Of a stretch of 64,000 nucleotides of DNA, positions 20,401 through 33,567 are shown in pieces. This DNA comes from Chytriomyces cf. hyalinus JEL632. Taxonomy: Eukaryota > Chytridiomycota > Chytridiomycetes > Chytridiales > Chytriomycetaceae. How positions within the stretch are numbered: position 1 is the first letter of the stretch; each line of letters begins with the position of its first letter. The notes below the pieces were generated by a model. It was not told where the DNA came from and made no database searches. It saw only the letters and a list, made by a program, of their open reading frames with translations. The stretch spans positions 26,226-90,225 of the forward strand of contig JAIWWG010000111.1 of assembly GCA_025435555.1 (NCBI GenBank), given 5' to 3'. Made by a program: the position numbers and the translations under genes.

Positions 20401-23400
20401 ATGAGCGTCTTTGGTAGCTCAGTCTTTGGGCCAAAGGCAACAAGCACGACGCCCGTTTCCACAGAATCGAAGCCGAGATTCGCAAACAAGTCAGCCGTCT
20501 TCAACACATCCACACCCATCGCATCAACCCCACATCCGCAGTTCACACCGAAGCAGCCCGCCAGTACGGTTTCAGATGCACCGAACAACAGCGATCGAAC
20601 CGCGCGTTTTACAGATGCTCCTGATGGGAACAAGTTTCTTTTGGTGATTGGCCTGGGTTTTCTTTTCACCTCATTGCGAATCTGATGCATCTCTTCTGCT
20701 TATCGGTGGATAATTAGATGAAGAGCCAGCGAGATGCTTTGAAGGAAAAGTACATCCGAGAGGGAAAGATTCTGGCGGATGACGCAAAAGTCTCATTGAA
20801 CGACGCGGTGTCGTTGGTGGGTGAATGTCTCGATATGTGTCCAGAGTTTGAGCGGCATGAAAGAGAATATCAGCGTGGATTGCATCCATTGGAAAAGGTG
20901 CGAGAGTGTTTTTGGTTCAATTTGAATGTGGATGATGGGGAACTTGACCTTTCGCAGATTCCAGGAACAGAACTTGTGGACCACCAGCGGGCTGTAAAGA
21001 GATACAGGCGTTCAGCTTCAGACGGACATACCTTGCTACCCTGTGATGTTCGACCGCCGCACATTCTCATCGTACGTCACTGTTGCATGCAGCAAAGCCA
21101 ACCAAAACTGACCACCATGAAACACCATTAAAAAAAAAAGAAAACTCTGGACTATCTGTTCCACACTGTGATTGCCGAACACGGTCTTCAAGAATCGCAG
21201 CCGTTTGTGCGCGACCGAACTCGTGGAATTCGAAACGATTTCACACTTCAAAATTATCGCCAGATGGAAGCGATTGTGTGCCATGAGCGAATTGCGCGAT
21301 ATCACATTGTAGTCGCGTCTCAACTCATTGCGCATGAAGGATTCTCTCTGCAGCAAGAAATGGAGCAAATTCGAAAAAGTACAAATCCACATCTTTGTTC
21401 TTGCATCTGTTCGAAGCTCAACCGGCATTGTTTGTCTACCACGATATCCAGCTCTTCAAAGTCTCCGCGAATATTACACGGATATGCGTAAAGAATCCAT
21501 CCCATGCCCCAACGAAGCTGAATTCCAAGCATACTACATTCTATCACACATTTGGAACAACGACATTGCAACTCTCGCCGAAACACTTCCATTTCACATC
21601 TTCAACGACCCACGCGTGCAGCTCGCCCTCGAATTCCAGCACCTTGCACAATGCAGCACGGCGCCCGTGTTCAAAGGCATGAAACGCAGTTTGGGCAGTC
21701 TCTCGTATTACACGCGTTTTTTTGCAAAAGTTGCAGACACTCACACATCGTATCTTGTGGCTGCGTTGTTGCATCAGGAATTTGACCGTGTACGTTGTAA
21801 TGCGTTGAGGAGCATGAACCGTGTTTTGTGGGATTTGGAGCCAAGAGTTTCCTTGCTCGAATTGGCTGCTTTGTTGGGCTATAATGATGAGCAGGAAGTG
21901 GCGACGGTGCTGGAGTACTACGAAGTGAAGGTGGAGGAAACAATGGAAGGGGAGTGGGTTGCTTGTTTGGGAAAGGATCCGCCAACGAAAAACTCAAAGC
22001 TCAAGTCAAAAACGTTTCAAGGTAGATTTCAGTTGTTTTGCCTTTCGCGTCGAGAAAACTGCTTTGCTGAGTGAACATTAGATGGGAAACGAGTGAGTCT
22101 GCAACCGCGGCCTTCAATCCGTTTGGTGGGATCGAAAGCAGCTGGCGTACAAATTCAGGATATAATTGACGGATTTGATGTTGGAGTCGCGAAACCAGTT
22201 CCGTCCCCTGACGGGTACACTGCAAAATCAAACATTGCGCCACCATTCACCTCACCCACTATCAAAAAGCATATGCCTGCAAATTCTTTTTCCGATGCAA
22301 AACCGATGCAGAATTGGAGCGGAAATAGCCATCACGACTTTGAACGGACAGCTTCCTATCATCATCAAGCAACAGCGCTGTTTCCGCATTACCCATTTCC
22401 AGCAAGTCACAACCGGCTATGGACGCATCGAAACCAAAATCTTCTGCATTCGGTGGATCCTCTGTGTTTGGAAGTTCAGTATTTGGACCGAAAGCAGTTG
22501 GCGCGAAATCCGGTGTGTTTTCAAACTTGTCGCAGTATGCGCCAGAATTATAACCGCAAAATGCGACGAATTCAGAAATCAAAGTTCCAAATCCAACTGC
22601 TGAACCAAATAATCTCGCAAACCCGATCGAACTGCCCACATTTTTAAGCAACCCGAACAAATCAACACCTGCAATGCCATCCAGTCAGTCACTTCCGCCC
22701 GCGAATAATCAGGGTTTCTTTGCTGGGCTGACCGCGGATTCCGCTGACATTTCTGAGAAACAATTTTCGACTCCCCAGATTGTGCCACAGCCAACCTCCT
22801 CAACTCTTCCCAGCTTTACTGGATTTGGTGTATTGAATAGTTCAATACCTCGTGAAAGCTCTACAAACCGATTGCCTCCTCGACCAACATTTGAAGTCAC
22901 AGCCCAATCATTGAGCAAGGAACCACACCGTCCCAATGCGCCAATTTCCTTCAATCAACCCGCAGCACCGTTTCGAATCGATCATCCGCTACAGCAATCG
23001 CAACCTATACCCACAGTCCTTCAGTGCGAAACCTCAACCCGCAACTTCCAACGAAGTTGACCTCATCAACGCATTCATTGATGACGAAATCCTCACCATG
23101 CTTCGTGAAGCTGTTCAAACTGACCAATTCCTCGTTCAACCTTGGGCAAACGAATTGATGCTCCAAGTTCTCGACGACCAGACGGCGACTATCGTGCAAG
23201 AAGTTTACGAATCCTTGCAACTTGCACGCGCGGAGGCAGTGGCAGCAGATTGCCTGCGCAGACAAACCGGTGCCTTTCGCAGGTGGTTTTGCGTTGCCCA
23301 AAGGCGTGCGGTGAAGAGAGAAGAGAGCGAAAAGAGGCGGCGCGAGAAGGCAGCGCGGTTTTATCGCGATGTACTATTGGGCAGCGCGTTTTTGAATGGC

Positions 23401-25831
23401 GCTTCTTTGGTTTCGCAAAGGCCAAAACAAGCAGCGGCGACTCGATTCGTGAGCTCTTGTTGATTTCTGGGTATAAAAGTATTAACTTTGTTTGATTTCC
23501 AGCGCATCGAAAGCCCATCACCACCGCCTCGCCCTCTCATTGACGTGACTCAATTCATGTACTTGGATATCCCAAAACTCATTCTCGAACCATTATGGAC
23601 CAAAACGTACGCACCATCAAACCAATCTATCCCGCCAAAGGAAAAAGCAACTCCACCGCAACTTCAATGGAAACTCGTCATTTCCACTCCATCATTCTAC
23701 ACCCAGAATCAGCAGGAATCAGCTTCTGATTTCAACCGGATAGCGTCTCTATGGACTTGTAGTAAGTTTGGTGCGGGCGGCGATGGGAGTGGAGATTCTA
23801 GGGTTGGTATGGCACCAAGTCGATGGATTGGGGATGAAACCGCGGATGAAAGCGATTCATGGAGGCATAGAAGTAAAGAAGTAGGAGGATACGTTCTTAA
23901 CGAGTTGCGGCGATTGTGCATCGATTTACAAGTGACTGAAGGATCTGGGGTACCGTTAAAAGTGCGAAAAGCTGCCGCGAAGGATGTGCGGTTGAGTGTT
24001 CATGTCACGCATGTGCATGTGGCCCAGGAAGCCGCTTATCCATTGAAGGAAAACTCTGCTGCAGTTTCAAGTGGAACGCGGGCTGTTTTGTTCCAGTTGA
24101 GCGTGTTTGATTGGGAGGCAGGAATTGAGATGAGGTGAGTGCATACATTTTCCCTCGTTCGCCATCCTGTCATGGAGCTCAATCCTTTTTTTTTTGTCTT
24201 TCCAATTTCTAGTACCTGGTGGGAAGCGGAAAGAGAGCGTCTATACTCTCTCTTGAGCACTCTACCCCTTGGCTCACAAGTGCCCCTGGTTTTGTGGTAT
24301 TTCCCAAGCGCATCACTTTCAGCAGAAGAATTTGTCCAAGATATTGCCACCCAGTTCAATCTGGAATCGGTCCTCGTTGATAATGGAGGCCCGGTTACTG
24401 CAATTGATATTCGAACTGTCCCTATGCGTCGAGAAAACGAGATTGAGTTTTTAGAGGCTGTGGATTTGTTGGAGAGATGCGTTGTGTGGATGGCTGAAAA
24501 GTCTGAGTCGCAGCCATTCATTCGGAGTCAAGTTGTGAAAGGTATGATTTTTGTGGTTTTACTGCATCCTTTTGGAAAGTGGTCTCATTATTGGGGCTTT
24601 GTAGATTTCATTGAACCGTACGCGGCAGATTCGGTTCGACTTGCTCTGAATCGAATCGAGATTCAGATGTCAAATCTTGATTTTGGTGAGCACAAAATAT
24701 GAAATATCTCTTTCAAAGCAATCTCATTGAAATTCTATTGCATGAACAGTGCTGGATGTCTCTGCCCACGTTTCCTCCTTTAACACCATCGTGAAAATGT
24801 ACAATGCCCAACTTGAAGGCATTATCTCCTTGCTCGCCAACAAAGATAACGGCATGATTCCTTGGCCATGTGCAGAACTATCAGCCGTCTCTGCATCTTT
24901 AACAACTCTGCGCCGCGTTTACCCCCCAACGTCCTGGAATTCCTTGGAAGCTCTTGAGACTGTTCAAACCACCTTGGAATCATTCAAGTTGCCTCAAATG
25001 CAACTCATGCAGCAGGGAAATGAAAACATCAACGGGGGCAGCAACAATGCATCAAGAAACTTTCAAGAAATTAAGCAGCAATATCAAGAGTATATCGGGA
25101 CTCTGTCGCAGTCATCTCTAGTCAGCAACTCGAATTCCCTTCTTTCCATTTTATGGAGCCGTCTCGCCCAGTTTGAGAAAACGCGACTGTTTTCAAAAAA
25201 GTTTACAAGAAATGGAAATGCGTCCACCGGTTTCCCACTGAGTAAAGTGGGCCTGGCTTTGATAAGCGAAGGTGTGGAAGCACTCAAAACACAGTTGCAG
25301 CAACTGGGTCAAAAGATTTGCGGAGGAGTGGATGAAGTGAAAAGCCCTTGGTACGACTGGCACCAAATACCGACTGTGGCGTCGGAATTAACGCGCGCTT
25401 TGGATGGAATTGTTAGTGACTGGGAAACTTCAGTAATGCAACCTTGGACAAGCGCAGTCAAACTGAAAGAAACGGTAAGGGACACATCTCCCGTTTCTTC
25501 AGTCGAATCGCGACCGATGGCTTTCCGCGAAGACCGCGTGCTGTTGACTCCCACACCAAAATCGAGGAGACCCACTTTTCTGAGTGAATCTTGGTCTTCA
25601 GGCTCTCACATGTCTTCGCCACATAGCATTCGATATGGAACCCCGTTGCCGAGAGCGTTGTTGGAAATTGGGGAGGAATCATATTCGATTTCTTCTCCTG
25701 CTGCAAAGAGTGGTACAACACAGTCACACATTCGTCAAAGTCCTCATACGAGCGCATTGAAACGGCGGATGCAGGAGACAATTGCACTTTGTAGACTTGA
25801 GGCAGAGAAAACGAAGCGTCTCGCAAAATAA
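20401..25831 (+). CDS. SAC3: SAC3/GANP-family mRNA export factor
   Basis: A multi-exon gene. The N-terminus is FG-like (MSVFGSSVFGPKA). The SAC3/GANP core follows: GECLDMCPEFERHERE, VKRYRRSASDG, LPCDVRPPH, then LDYLFHTVIAEHG, TLQSLREYYTDM, EFQAYYILSH and LSYYTRFFAKV. In yeast this protein scaffolds the TREX-2 complex at the nuclear pore. Later parts include an FG-like stretch (GGSSVFGSSVFGPKA), a basic helical region (KREESEKRRREKAARFYRDV) and a long C-terminal domain ending EAEKTKRLAK. Exons I can join: 20401-20643, 20718-21071, 21141-21378, 21452-22021, 22082-22512, 22576-22969, 23025-23448, 23503-24134, 24213-24541, 24605-24685, 24750-25831. Inside 22082-22512 the frame changes near 22340-22400, meaning an unrecognised intron or an indel. 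Confidence 0.85.
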
Positions 25832-25967
25832 AATGGGTCGACTCTTCGAGGCTATCCATTGAAACCCAGCTAGTATCATTGTAACAGAAAATAGAACAGG
25901 TGGGCGGAGAGGACTACGTCTGTTCTTTTCTCTTTATTGAGAGAAGCAACAAGTGACATAAGCCATC

Positions 25968-26395
25968 TCAGACTTGCGAAGCTGATGGAGTCGTTTCGGC
26001 CAACGCACGAATCTTGTCCGCAACTGCAGATTCGTCCAAGTTTTCGAGAATGATTTTGCGTTCGACACCGTTGGCTGCCCAGCCAAGTTAGCAACAGAGC
26101 ACTGCCAGAGAACAAAGGGAAACATGAATGCCCACCATATCGTCCAAAAACACGCGCCTGCACATTCTGTGCCTCTCGAACGAGGATCGGAAGAGATGGA
26201 TTTGCTTGCTTCAGCGCCGAGTACTGTGACACAACAAAGTCGCTGATGGTGTTTGACGTCAGGAGAATGCTGCGATACGAAGAGGGACATCTTGCGAGAG
26301 GTGTGTTACCGGACTCCTTTTGATCCTGGGTTGGTTGGGCTGCTGTGGATGCGCAACTCTTTCAGCGCGGATGGGAATCGTGCGAATTTGCTCAT
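25968..26395 (-). CDS. NDUFA2: NADH:ubiquinone oxidoreductase subunit NDUFA2/B8
   Basis: Three exons, 26395-26310, 26242-26136 and 26074-25968, with GT-AG introns of 67 and 61 nt, give a 99-residue protein, the usual length of this thioredoxin-fold complex I accessory subunit. Diagnostic segments are ALKELRIHSSPTNPGSKGVR, then after the first intron DFVVSQYSALKQANPSLPIL and VREAQNVQARVFGRYANG. It acts in the matrix arm of mitochondrial complex I, so this fungus has a conventional complex I. The start is the first ATG upstream of the conserved ELRIH-like strand. Confidence 0.92.
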
Positions 26396-26455
26396 TTTTT
26401 TATATTTATATTTTACTTTACCAATCATAGTAAATAAAACTGTAAAAAACTGGGC

Positions 26456-28800
26456 ATGCGTCATCTGCTCGAATTGCCCATCGAAGTCCTGGTGCAAATC
26501 TTTTGGCAGCTGGGCCCGTTCAAGGTCGCAAAGTATCGGCGAATCTGCCGTTTCTTCAATACCGTCTTAACCGGCCCTCCCTTCTCGAGTCTGATTGGCC
26601 TCGTTCACATTGGACACAACCAACAGAGACTGGTCGATTGACAAAATGGATGTCTTCTGTTTCGTTACACCGGCGCGTTCGGGGGAAGCCTTCTTGGCAA
26701 ATGTGCAAAAACATGTGGACTGTTCATCAGAAGCTGGAGCGTTCCAAAAGTTCCCCGTAAACAATCTGAATGTGGTCCAAATCAACCTTCTCACGGCAAC
26801 CGACGCAGTTTCGCTGGTTAAAACCGTCCAAGCCTCCGACTGGACAGGAACTTCCCGTTTGGCTGGTCCCCTGCCAAATGCGATCGGCTGCCTGGAAGCA
26901 AATGACATCATTGGACTTTGGAGGCCATTTCCTGTCTGGCTCGATTCCGCAAAGTATCGGCAAACTGACAAAACTGACGGATTTGTATTTGGAGGGCAAA
27001 CATGTTTGTGGCCCCATCCTGTCCGAGTTGGCGAATCTCATCAATTTGACGAAACTAAACCTGAGTCGCACGCACCTTAACGAAACGATACCCGACAGAT
27101 TTGGGAACCTTGTCAACCTTAAGGTGCTAAGGATCCCCAGCGCCATGCTGACTGGACCCATTCCTGTGAGCTTTCGGAACTTGGTCAACTTGGTAGAATT
27201 GCGACTGCAAAGTAACGAGCTTTCAGGCACGGTTCCAGACGTATTTGGAGGAATGAGCAAACTACAAACTTTGATGTTGCACGACAACCATTTCGAAGGG
27301 CCTGTACCGCGATCCATCGGTGAATGCACTGCAATTGACGACTTTGAAATGCGAACGGAATAGCTTTTCGGGCTCTATTTCTGAATCGATTTTCCGACTA
27401 CCACTGCTTCAGTGTGTGAATTTTGCAAGCAACTTGATCATTTCGAAAACTCCTGCCAACTCGTGCCGAATCTATCCGAAATGGGAGGCACGCGGCTGAG
27501 CCGGAATGTTAATACGGTCTCCGATTGTGTATCTGAAGCCACATCTCTGTCTCCATCAGCGTCGCTTGATCTCCAGTCATCAAGTATTGCGTCGAATCAA
27601 ATCGAACGAGAAGGCACACATATTGGAGGTTCACTATCATTAACAAGGTTGAATCTTTCTCGCAACAGACTCTCTGGGAGACTTCCGAACTACATCACAT
27701 CACTGACAAACCTCAAGGACCTTCGCCTGAATGAAAACAATCTCGATGGTCCATTTCCACCCGAAATTGGAGGGTTCGCAAACTTACGTACATTGTCACT
27801 TTGCAGGAACCAATTCTCTGGATTAATTCCTAACTTGATATCCGGTCTTGCGGCATTGAGAAACTTGGACCTTAGCCGGGAACCTGTTTGTTGGCGGGAA
27901 TTCCATATTCAATCACCTCGCTTGCACATCTCAATCATCTTGATCTGAGCCACAACAGTCTTAGTGGTCGGTTACAGACGGAAATTGGATTGCTGAGTTC
28001 CCTCGAAGTTCTGAACCTCAGCCACAATTGCTTCTGTGACGAAATTCCTCTGTCAATACGAAGCCTGACGCGTTTACGGACGTTGGATCTCAGTCATAAC
28101 CTGCTCACCGGCGAGATTCCGCCTTGCGTTTTTATGCTAGTCAAATCTCTCCACGCTTCAGTTGAACAACAACAACCTCACTGGCCCATTGCCTCCACTG
28201 ACCAGGATGCAAATTTTGGACCTTAGCCACAACCAGTTGACCGGTTCTGTGCTGAGAAGTACCTTGTATGTGCCCATGCGCTCTCTAAAACTGAGTCACA
28301 ATCAACTGTCGGGCCCGCTGCCGAATTTTGGAGAATGGATGCACATTGAAACCCTTCACCTGGATCATAATCAATTCTCTGGCCGCCTGCCGACGGGTAA
28401 CGGATACCAAAGGAGTCTGAGGAGCGTGAATTTCAGCTACAATCAGTTATCAGGCCCTATTTCTGAGTTTATGTCATCTCTCGTATTCACCGAAAGCTTG
28501 AATCTGAGCAACAACAGCTTCAGCGGAACTCTGGACCCGTTGGTCGCGTCATAGTCTGCAAGAAATTATGACACTGGATTTGAGCAACAATCAATTGAGC
28601 GGGTTGATTCCCGAGGAGCTTTTAAGGAGTTGTCAGGTGAAGCTGTTGGATATGAGCGGGACCCAGTTTGAAGGGGGATTTGCCGCAACATATTCGAACG
28701 CAGGCGGGGGGCAGTTCGGTGATTCCGCTTCGGTGGGAGAGTGAAACTGAATCCCGGCCGTCGGATGGCACAAGCTCGTTCGGCCAGTTGCATCAAGATA
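26456..28800 (+). pseudogene. F-box/LRR array copy A (many frameshifts)
   Basis: Starts MRHLLELPIEVLVQIFWQLG, an F-box that would bind Skp1, then a linker and plant-type leucine-rich repeats (LxxLxLxxNxLSGxIP). Compared with copy D it has an extra base near 26620, another near 26890, and further shifts near 27330, 27885, 28150 and 28550, so the repeats run through several frames. The splice donor used by copies B-D is replaced here by AAATGG near 27478. The copy ends in a first C-terminal LRR block around 28745. Confidence 0.85.
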
Positions 28801-29373
28801 TTGGAGGTTTGGTCTATATGAGCACTTTAGATATTAGCCACAATCAATTTTCCGGTTCCTTGCCAGAAAGTATCTTGCAAGTGCCCTTACGCTCTCTAAA
28901 ACTGAACCACAATCAACTGTCGGGGCCACTGCCCAAGTTTGGAGTGTTGCGGTGGATTGATACCCGCCACTTGGATCATAATGAATTCACTGGTAATCTG
29001 CCAACGGACACGCAAGGCTTGAGGGCATCTGAAAAGCGTGAATTTCAGCTACAATCAGTTGTCTGGCCCCATTTCTGCGTTCATGATGTCTCATAGATTC
29101 ATCAAAAGCTTGAATCTCAGCAACAACTGCTTCAGCGGGACTCTACCTGGTGGGTCGCTTCAACACTTGGAATTCATCGAGACACTCGATTTGAGCAACA
29201 ACCAGTTGAGCGGATTGATTCCCGAGAGTTTTGATAGTTGTAGCCGGTTGGCGCTGTTGGATCCAAGCAGAAGCGATTTTGAAGGAGATTTGCCGGAACG
29301 GTTTCGAACGCATTCGGCGAACAACATGGCGATTTCGTTTCGGTGGGAAAAGGAAATCGATCCCTTGTTATAA
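28790..29373 (+). pseudogene. second C-terminal LRR block fused behind copy A
   Basis: From a segment equivalent to LHQDIGGLVYMSTLDISHNQ, the C-terminal repeat region starts again (LNHNQLSGPLPKFG, LNLSNNCFSGTLPGG, DLSNNQLSGLIPES) and runs to a proper end, RWEKEIDPLL. It duplicates the block already present at 28200-28745, with one shift near 29030. This looks like an unequal crossover product between array members. The following 29374-30038 contains shared intergenic sequence of the array and no gene I can support. Confidence 0.75.
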
Positions 29374-30038
29374 TGGTGAGATATGGTTGATAAAGTGTTC
29401 AAAAATATTGGATGCCAACGTGCAACACCTTCTACTCACTGATTCTGCATTTCTGCAGCTGGTACTCATTAAACCGTGTGAGTTCTTCGAAAGGACAAGG
29501 TTTTGACAGAACCGGAATTCAATATCCAGCAATCGATCCAGTGACTCTGCTGTGCGCCATCAAAGTCAGTCATCTCGTAAGGATGGCAGATATCGGCTTC
29601 ATTCGAAAATGCTGCCAAGTTTGCAATTTGTGTTGATGATTCGAGCTTGGTGTAACTCTTAGCGGAACCTGGAGAGTCGCTTTTGATCAGGACGCGGCTG
29701 GCCACACGCGTTGCTTTCGCGATTATTTTCCAGCACGGCGACAGTTTCCTCCTGCATGGCAATACAGGCCATCTGTATTTAACGCTGGTAATACAACTTT
29801 GAAGATTTCTCCAATTCACCTTCAAGTTTTCTCCCGCATGCAGCCAGCCAACGGTCGGAGTTGCGCTTTTGGTCAATGCATTCCACCGTTTTCACAGCAG
29901 CATTCCCTCAGAGTTTCTCACTCTGCGAAATCCTCAGGCCTCAGGAACCTTAAAAAAAGACCATAAAACGCGCCTCATAATACAAAGCAATGTTCAACAA
30001 TTTTAGGGTTGACTTTATATTGTCGAAAAAACGAAGGC

Positions 30039-32244
30039 ATGGACAACTTGCCCACCGAAGTGCTGGCGCAAATCTTTCTGCAGCTGGACCCGTTCGAGAT
30101 TGCAAAGTATCGACGAGTCTGCCAGCTCCATCAGCAACGTTTTGACGGCACATCCCTTCTCGAATCTGATCGGCCTGGTGAATATTGGGCAAATCTTCGA
30201 GCAAGTGGAAGTCATCTGTTTCGTTACGCCTGCATCGTTTGGGGAGGCCTTCTTGGCAAAAGCACAGAAACACGTGGACAATTTATGCAGAGCCTGGCAC
30301 ATTCAAGACGGCAGCCCGTGAGCAGTGCCAAGGTCCTCCCAATCCACCCCCTTGAGGCAATCAACGACGTATCCCTATTTGAGAAATTGAAGGATCGTAC
30401 CTTGTCTGGCCCCCTCCCGCGCGCTTTGGGCAACATGGCGAAACTCACAATTATGAATTTGAGTGGCCATTACCTGACCGGCCCTCTCCCGTCGGAATTG
30501 GGAAATCTCGTCAACTTGAGGACTCTGAGTCTCAGCCACATGCATCTTGAAAGTGCGATACCCGACAGTTTTGGGAATCTGATCAACTTGGAGGAGCTGG
30601 ATATGTCTGAAGCCAGGCTGATTGGTTCAATTCCTGCGAGTTTGGGGAATTTGATCAACTTGGTCAAGTTGAGTCTACGCCGCAACAACCTTTCAGGCAC
30701 GGTGCCAGATATGTTTGGAGGCATGACCAAGCTGCAAACTCTGATGTTGGAAAACAACAATCATTTAGAAGGGCCGGCTACCGCGATCCATCAGTCAATG
30801 CATGCAGCTGACGAGTCTGAAGTGCGAAGGGAATAGATTTTCGGGTTGTGTCCCTGAATCGATATTTCGACTGCCGTTGCTTCAGACCGTGAATTTTGGA
30901 AGCAACTTGATTATTTCCGAAACTCTGCCGACTTACCATGCGAGCGGCGAATTTATCGGTATGGAAGACGCGCGGGCTGACTTCCATTGTTAATGCTGAA
31001 TATGATCTGAAACAATTGTTCCATCTCCATTAGCGTCGTTCGATCTCAAATTACCGAATGTCGCGTTTAATCAACTTGATGAAGGCGCGGTCCAAGGAGA
31101 GGTTTCGCTAATTCTGTCACAGCTGGATCTTTCTCGTAACCAACTCTCGGGGACACTTCCAAACTACATCTCATTGCTGACAAGCCTCCAGAACCTGTAC
31201 CTGCATCAAAATAACCTCAACGGTCCGTTACCATCTGAAATTGGAAAGTTAGCGAAATTGGAGATCCTGTCACTCGCAAACAACAAAATCTCTGGTGAAA
31301 TTCCAGACTCCATATCCGGTCTTGACGCGCTGCAAAAGCTGGACCTCAGCTGTAACATGTTCAGCGGCAGTATTCCAGATTCAATCACCTCGCTTGTAAA
31401 TCTCACTTATCTGTTGCTGGAGAACAATGAGCTCAGTGGTCCGTTGCCCGCGGAAATTGGACTTTTAACTTCCCTCCAGTTTCTGAACCTCAGCCACAAC
31501 CGCTTCTGTGGCGAAATTCCAGAGTCCATACGAACCCTCGGAAATTTGCGAACTTTGGATCTGAGTCACAACCAGCTCTCTGGCGAGATTCCACCTGGAA
31601 TTACCATGCTCTCGAATCTCATCTCTCTTCAATTAAACAACAACAGTCTTTCGGGTCCAGTGCCTCCAGATATTGGAGGTTTAAGTCTGCTCTCTTTGGA
31701 CCTCAGCCACAATCGATTAACTGGTTTTGTGCCGGAGAGCGCTCTGTCGTGGCGTTTACGCTGCATTTGAATCATAAAAAGCTGTCGGGTCCGCTTTTCG
31801 AAATTTGGAGCAATGCGGTGGATTCAAACCCTGCATTTGGACCACAATAAATTCTCTGGCCACCTCCCACCAGATGCGCTCGGCCTGATGTGTCTAAAAA
31901 GTGTGAATCTCGGTTGCAATCAGTTGACAGGCCCTATTTCTGCGTTCATATTTTCCAACATGTACATCGAAAGCGTGGATCTGAGTGACAACAGTTTTAA
32001 CGGGACTCTTGCCTGGGAGTTTGGAGAAATGGAACGAATCAAGATGCTCAATCTACGCAACAACCAGTTGTGCGGCTTGATTCCCGAAAGTCTTGATAAC
32101 TGCAGAATGTTGGAGCTGTTGGATCTGAGCGGAAACGAATTTGAAGGGGATTTGCCGGAACGTTTTCAAACGCAGTCAGCGGACAAGTCGGGGATTTCTT
32201 TTAGGTGGGAGACTGAGAAAAGAACAGTCGCCGTCATCGCGTAG
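30039..32244 (+). pseudogene. F-box/LRR array copy B (frameshifted)
   Basis: Begins MDNLPTEVLAQIFLQLDPF. An extra base near 30127 (CTGCCAGCTCC) throws the linker out of frame until about 30310, where a small deletion restores it. Another extra C near 30777 ends the first half. The array intron is present (GTATGG donor at 30959, TTAG acceptor at 31033, 75 nt). The second half, from 31034, has clean repeats (NLYLHQNNLNGPLPSEIG onward) until a deletion near 31760, and a final open block to 32244 (DLSGNEFEGDLPERF). Parts are nearly identical to copy C. Confidence 0.82.
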
Positions 32245-32648
32245 TGCTCGTGTATATACTGGGGAAGTCTGAATAAATTGATCGATTGAACAATTCGGGG
32301 CGCTATCAAATCACAGGTTCTGCATTTCCACAGTTGAGATTTACTGCTGAGAATCGAGAGGCTAACTAAGTTGCGTGTCCGTGTCACCGAGAATGGATTT
32401 TGCTCATGTGTCCAGCAATCGATCCAGAGACTCTCTTGTATGCCATGGGAAGTCCGTTCTCTCGTCAGGTTGGCAGATTCGGGTTATTCGAAATACTGCC
32501 AAGTTTGATATTTGTGTTGAGGATTCGAGCTTGGTCAGGCCTCGGGGACCTCAAAAAAAGACCGCTCATAATAACAAACGGCCATACAAAGGAACGAAAC
32601 CCTCATGTTCAACAATTTGAAGTTCAAAAATCATAAAAAAACCAAGGC

Positions 32649-32659
32649 ATGGACAACTT
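32649..32659 (+). pseudogene. separated 5' start of F-box/LRR copy C
   Basis: ATGGACAACTT, in the same upstream context as the start of copy B, is cut here by the Plavaka-type element. Translation from this ATG now runs into the element and stops within about a dozen codons. The rest of the gene resumes at 38022. Confidence 0.85.
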
Positions 32660-32960
32660 CACCGCCAACGAAAAAACCGACCGATAACGGCCGCGAAAGA
32701 AATCGGAGCGGAATCGGCAAAGCTTTCGGCCGAAATCGGCGTCGGCCGGGATCGTCACCGATTCGGCAACGATGACCGGTTGATTTGCCTGTCAGTAAAC
32801 TGTTGAATAAACTGCTAAAAAACGGGCCGATTGGCGGAGAATAAACGGCCGCTTTTGAAATCGGCCGTTATTCGGTCGCATGACACTGAAGATTGTCGCC
32901 CGATTTTTAGCCACAGATCATCGGCGGATGAGCTGGAGAAAAACGGCCGTTTCATCGGCA
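32660..32960. repeat. left subterminal CGGCCGAT-rich block
   Basis: Repeated short motifs around AATCGGCCG, GATAACGGCCG and AAACGGCCG in both orientations, matching the composition of the right end (about 37835-38019). Likely transposase-binding sites, by analogy with CACTA elements. The stretch 32961-33567 has no supported gene. Confidence 0.75.
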
Positions 32961-33567
32961 GAAAAGCGGTGCTAGAGATAAAAGTGACAAAAAGGGGACT
33001 TGAACCAGCATACCACGCAGTGGATGCGAGGGTTCCCACGACTATCCTGCATGCCCAGTGACGATGGGACGGAATAGCTAATAGTGTGGAATGGCTCTGA
33101 GTACGAGGAGTTTTTCTGAGGATTGTCTTTAAGAGAATTAAGAGTTGTAAGAGAAGCTGCTTTATTCAAGTGAACGAGGAGCGCTTTAAATATTGAATTC
33201 CAGTTTTCTAAATAAAGAGTTTTCCAAAAATGTCGTGGGAAGTGGCGAGAGAGATTTCGACATGTCGAAATCCGGTTCCAAAAATGTTGTGAAGAACGGT
33301 TCCAAATATAGCTGAAAGGCGAGAGCGGTAGTTACGTGATCAGGCTGATTACGTAACAGAGGGCTTTGACAAGACTGAACATAAAACACTTAAAAGGCTG
33401 CGCTCTTATTTTGTGAGAGGATTTCATGACCAACCACTATTTGCCAATCAATTGCTCCACCAAATCATCTCCTTTCACCTTTGTTTTGCAACACTACATG
33501 GGCCTTGGACCTCAAGTGCTCAGACAGGCTCTCAATTCTTTATTGAATCAAAGAAGCAACAAACATC

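Noticed and set aside
29469-29876. A 135-codon minus-strand frame between array copies A and B
   Set aside because: It lies in intergenic sequence partly repeated between other copies. The protein looks mixed-frame, and no family or promoter is visible.
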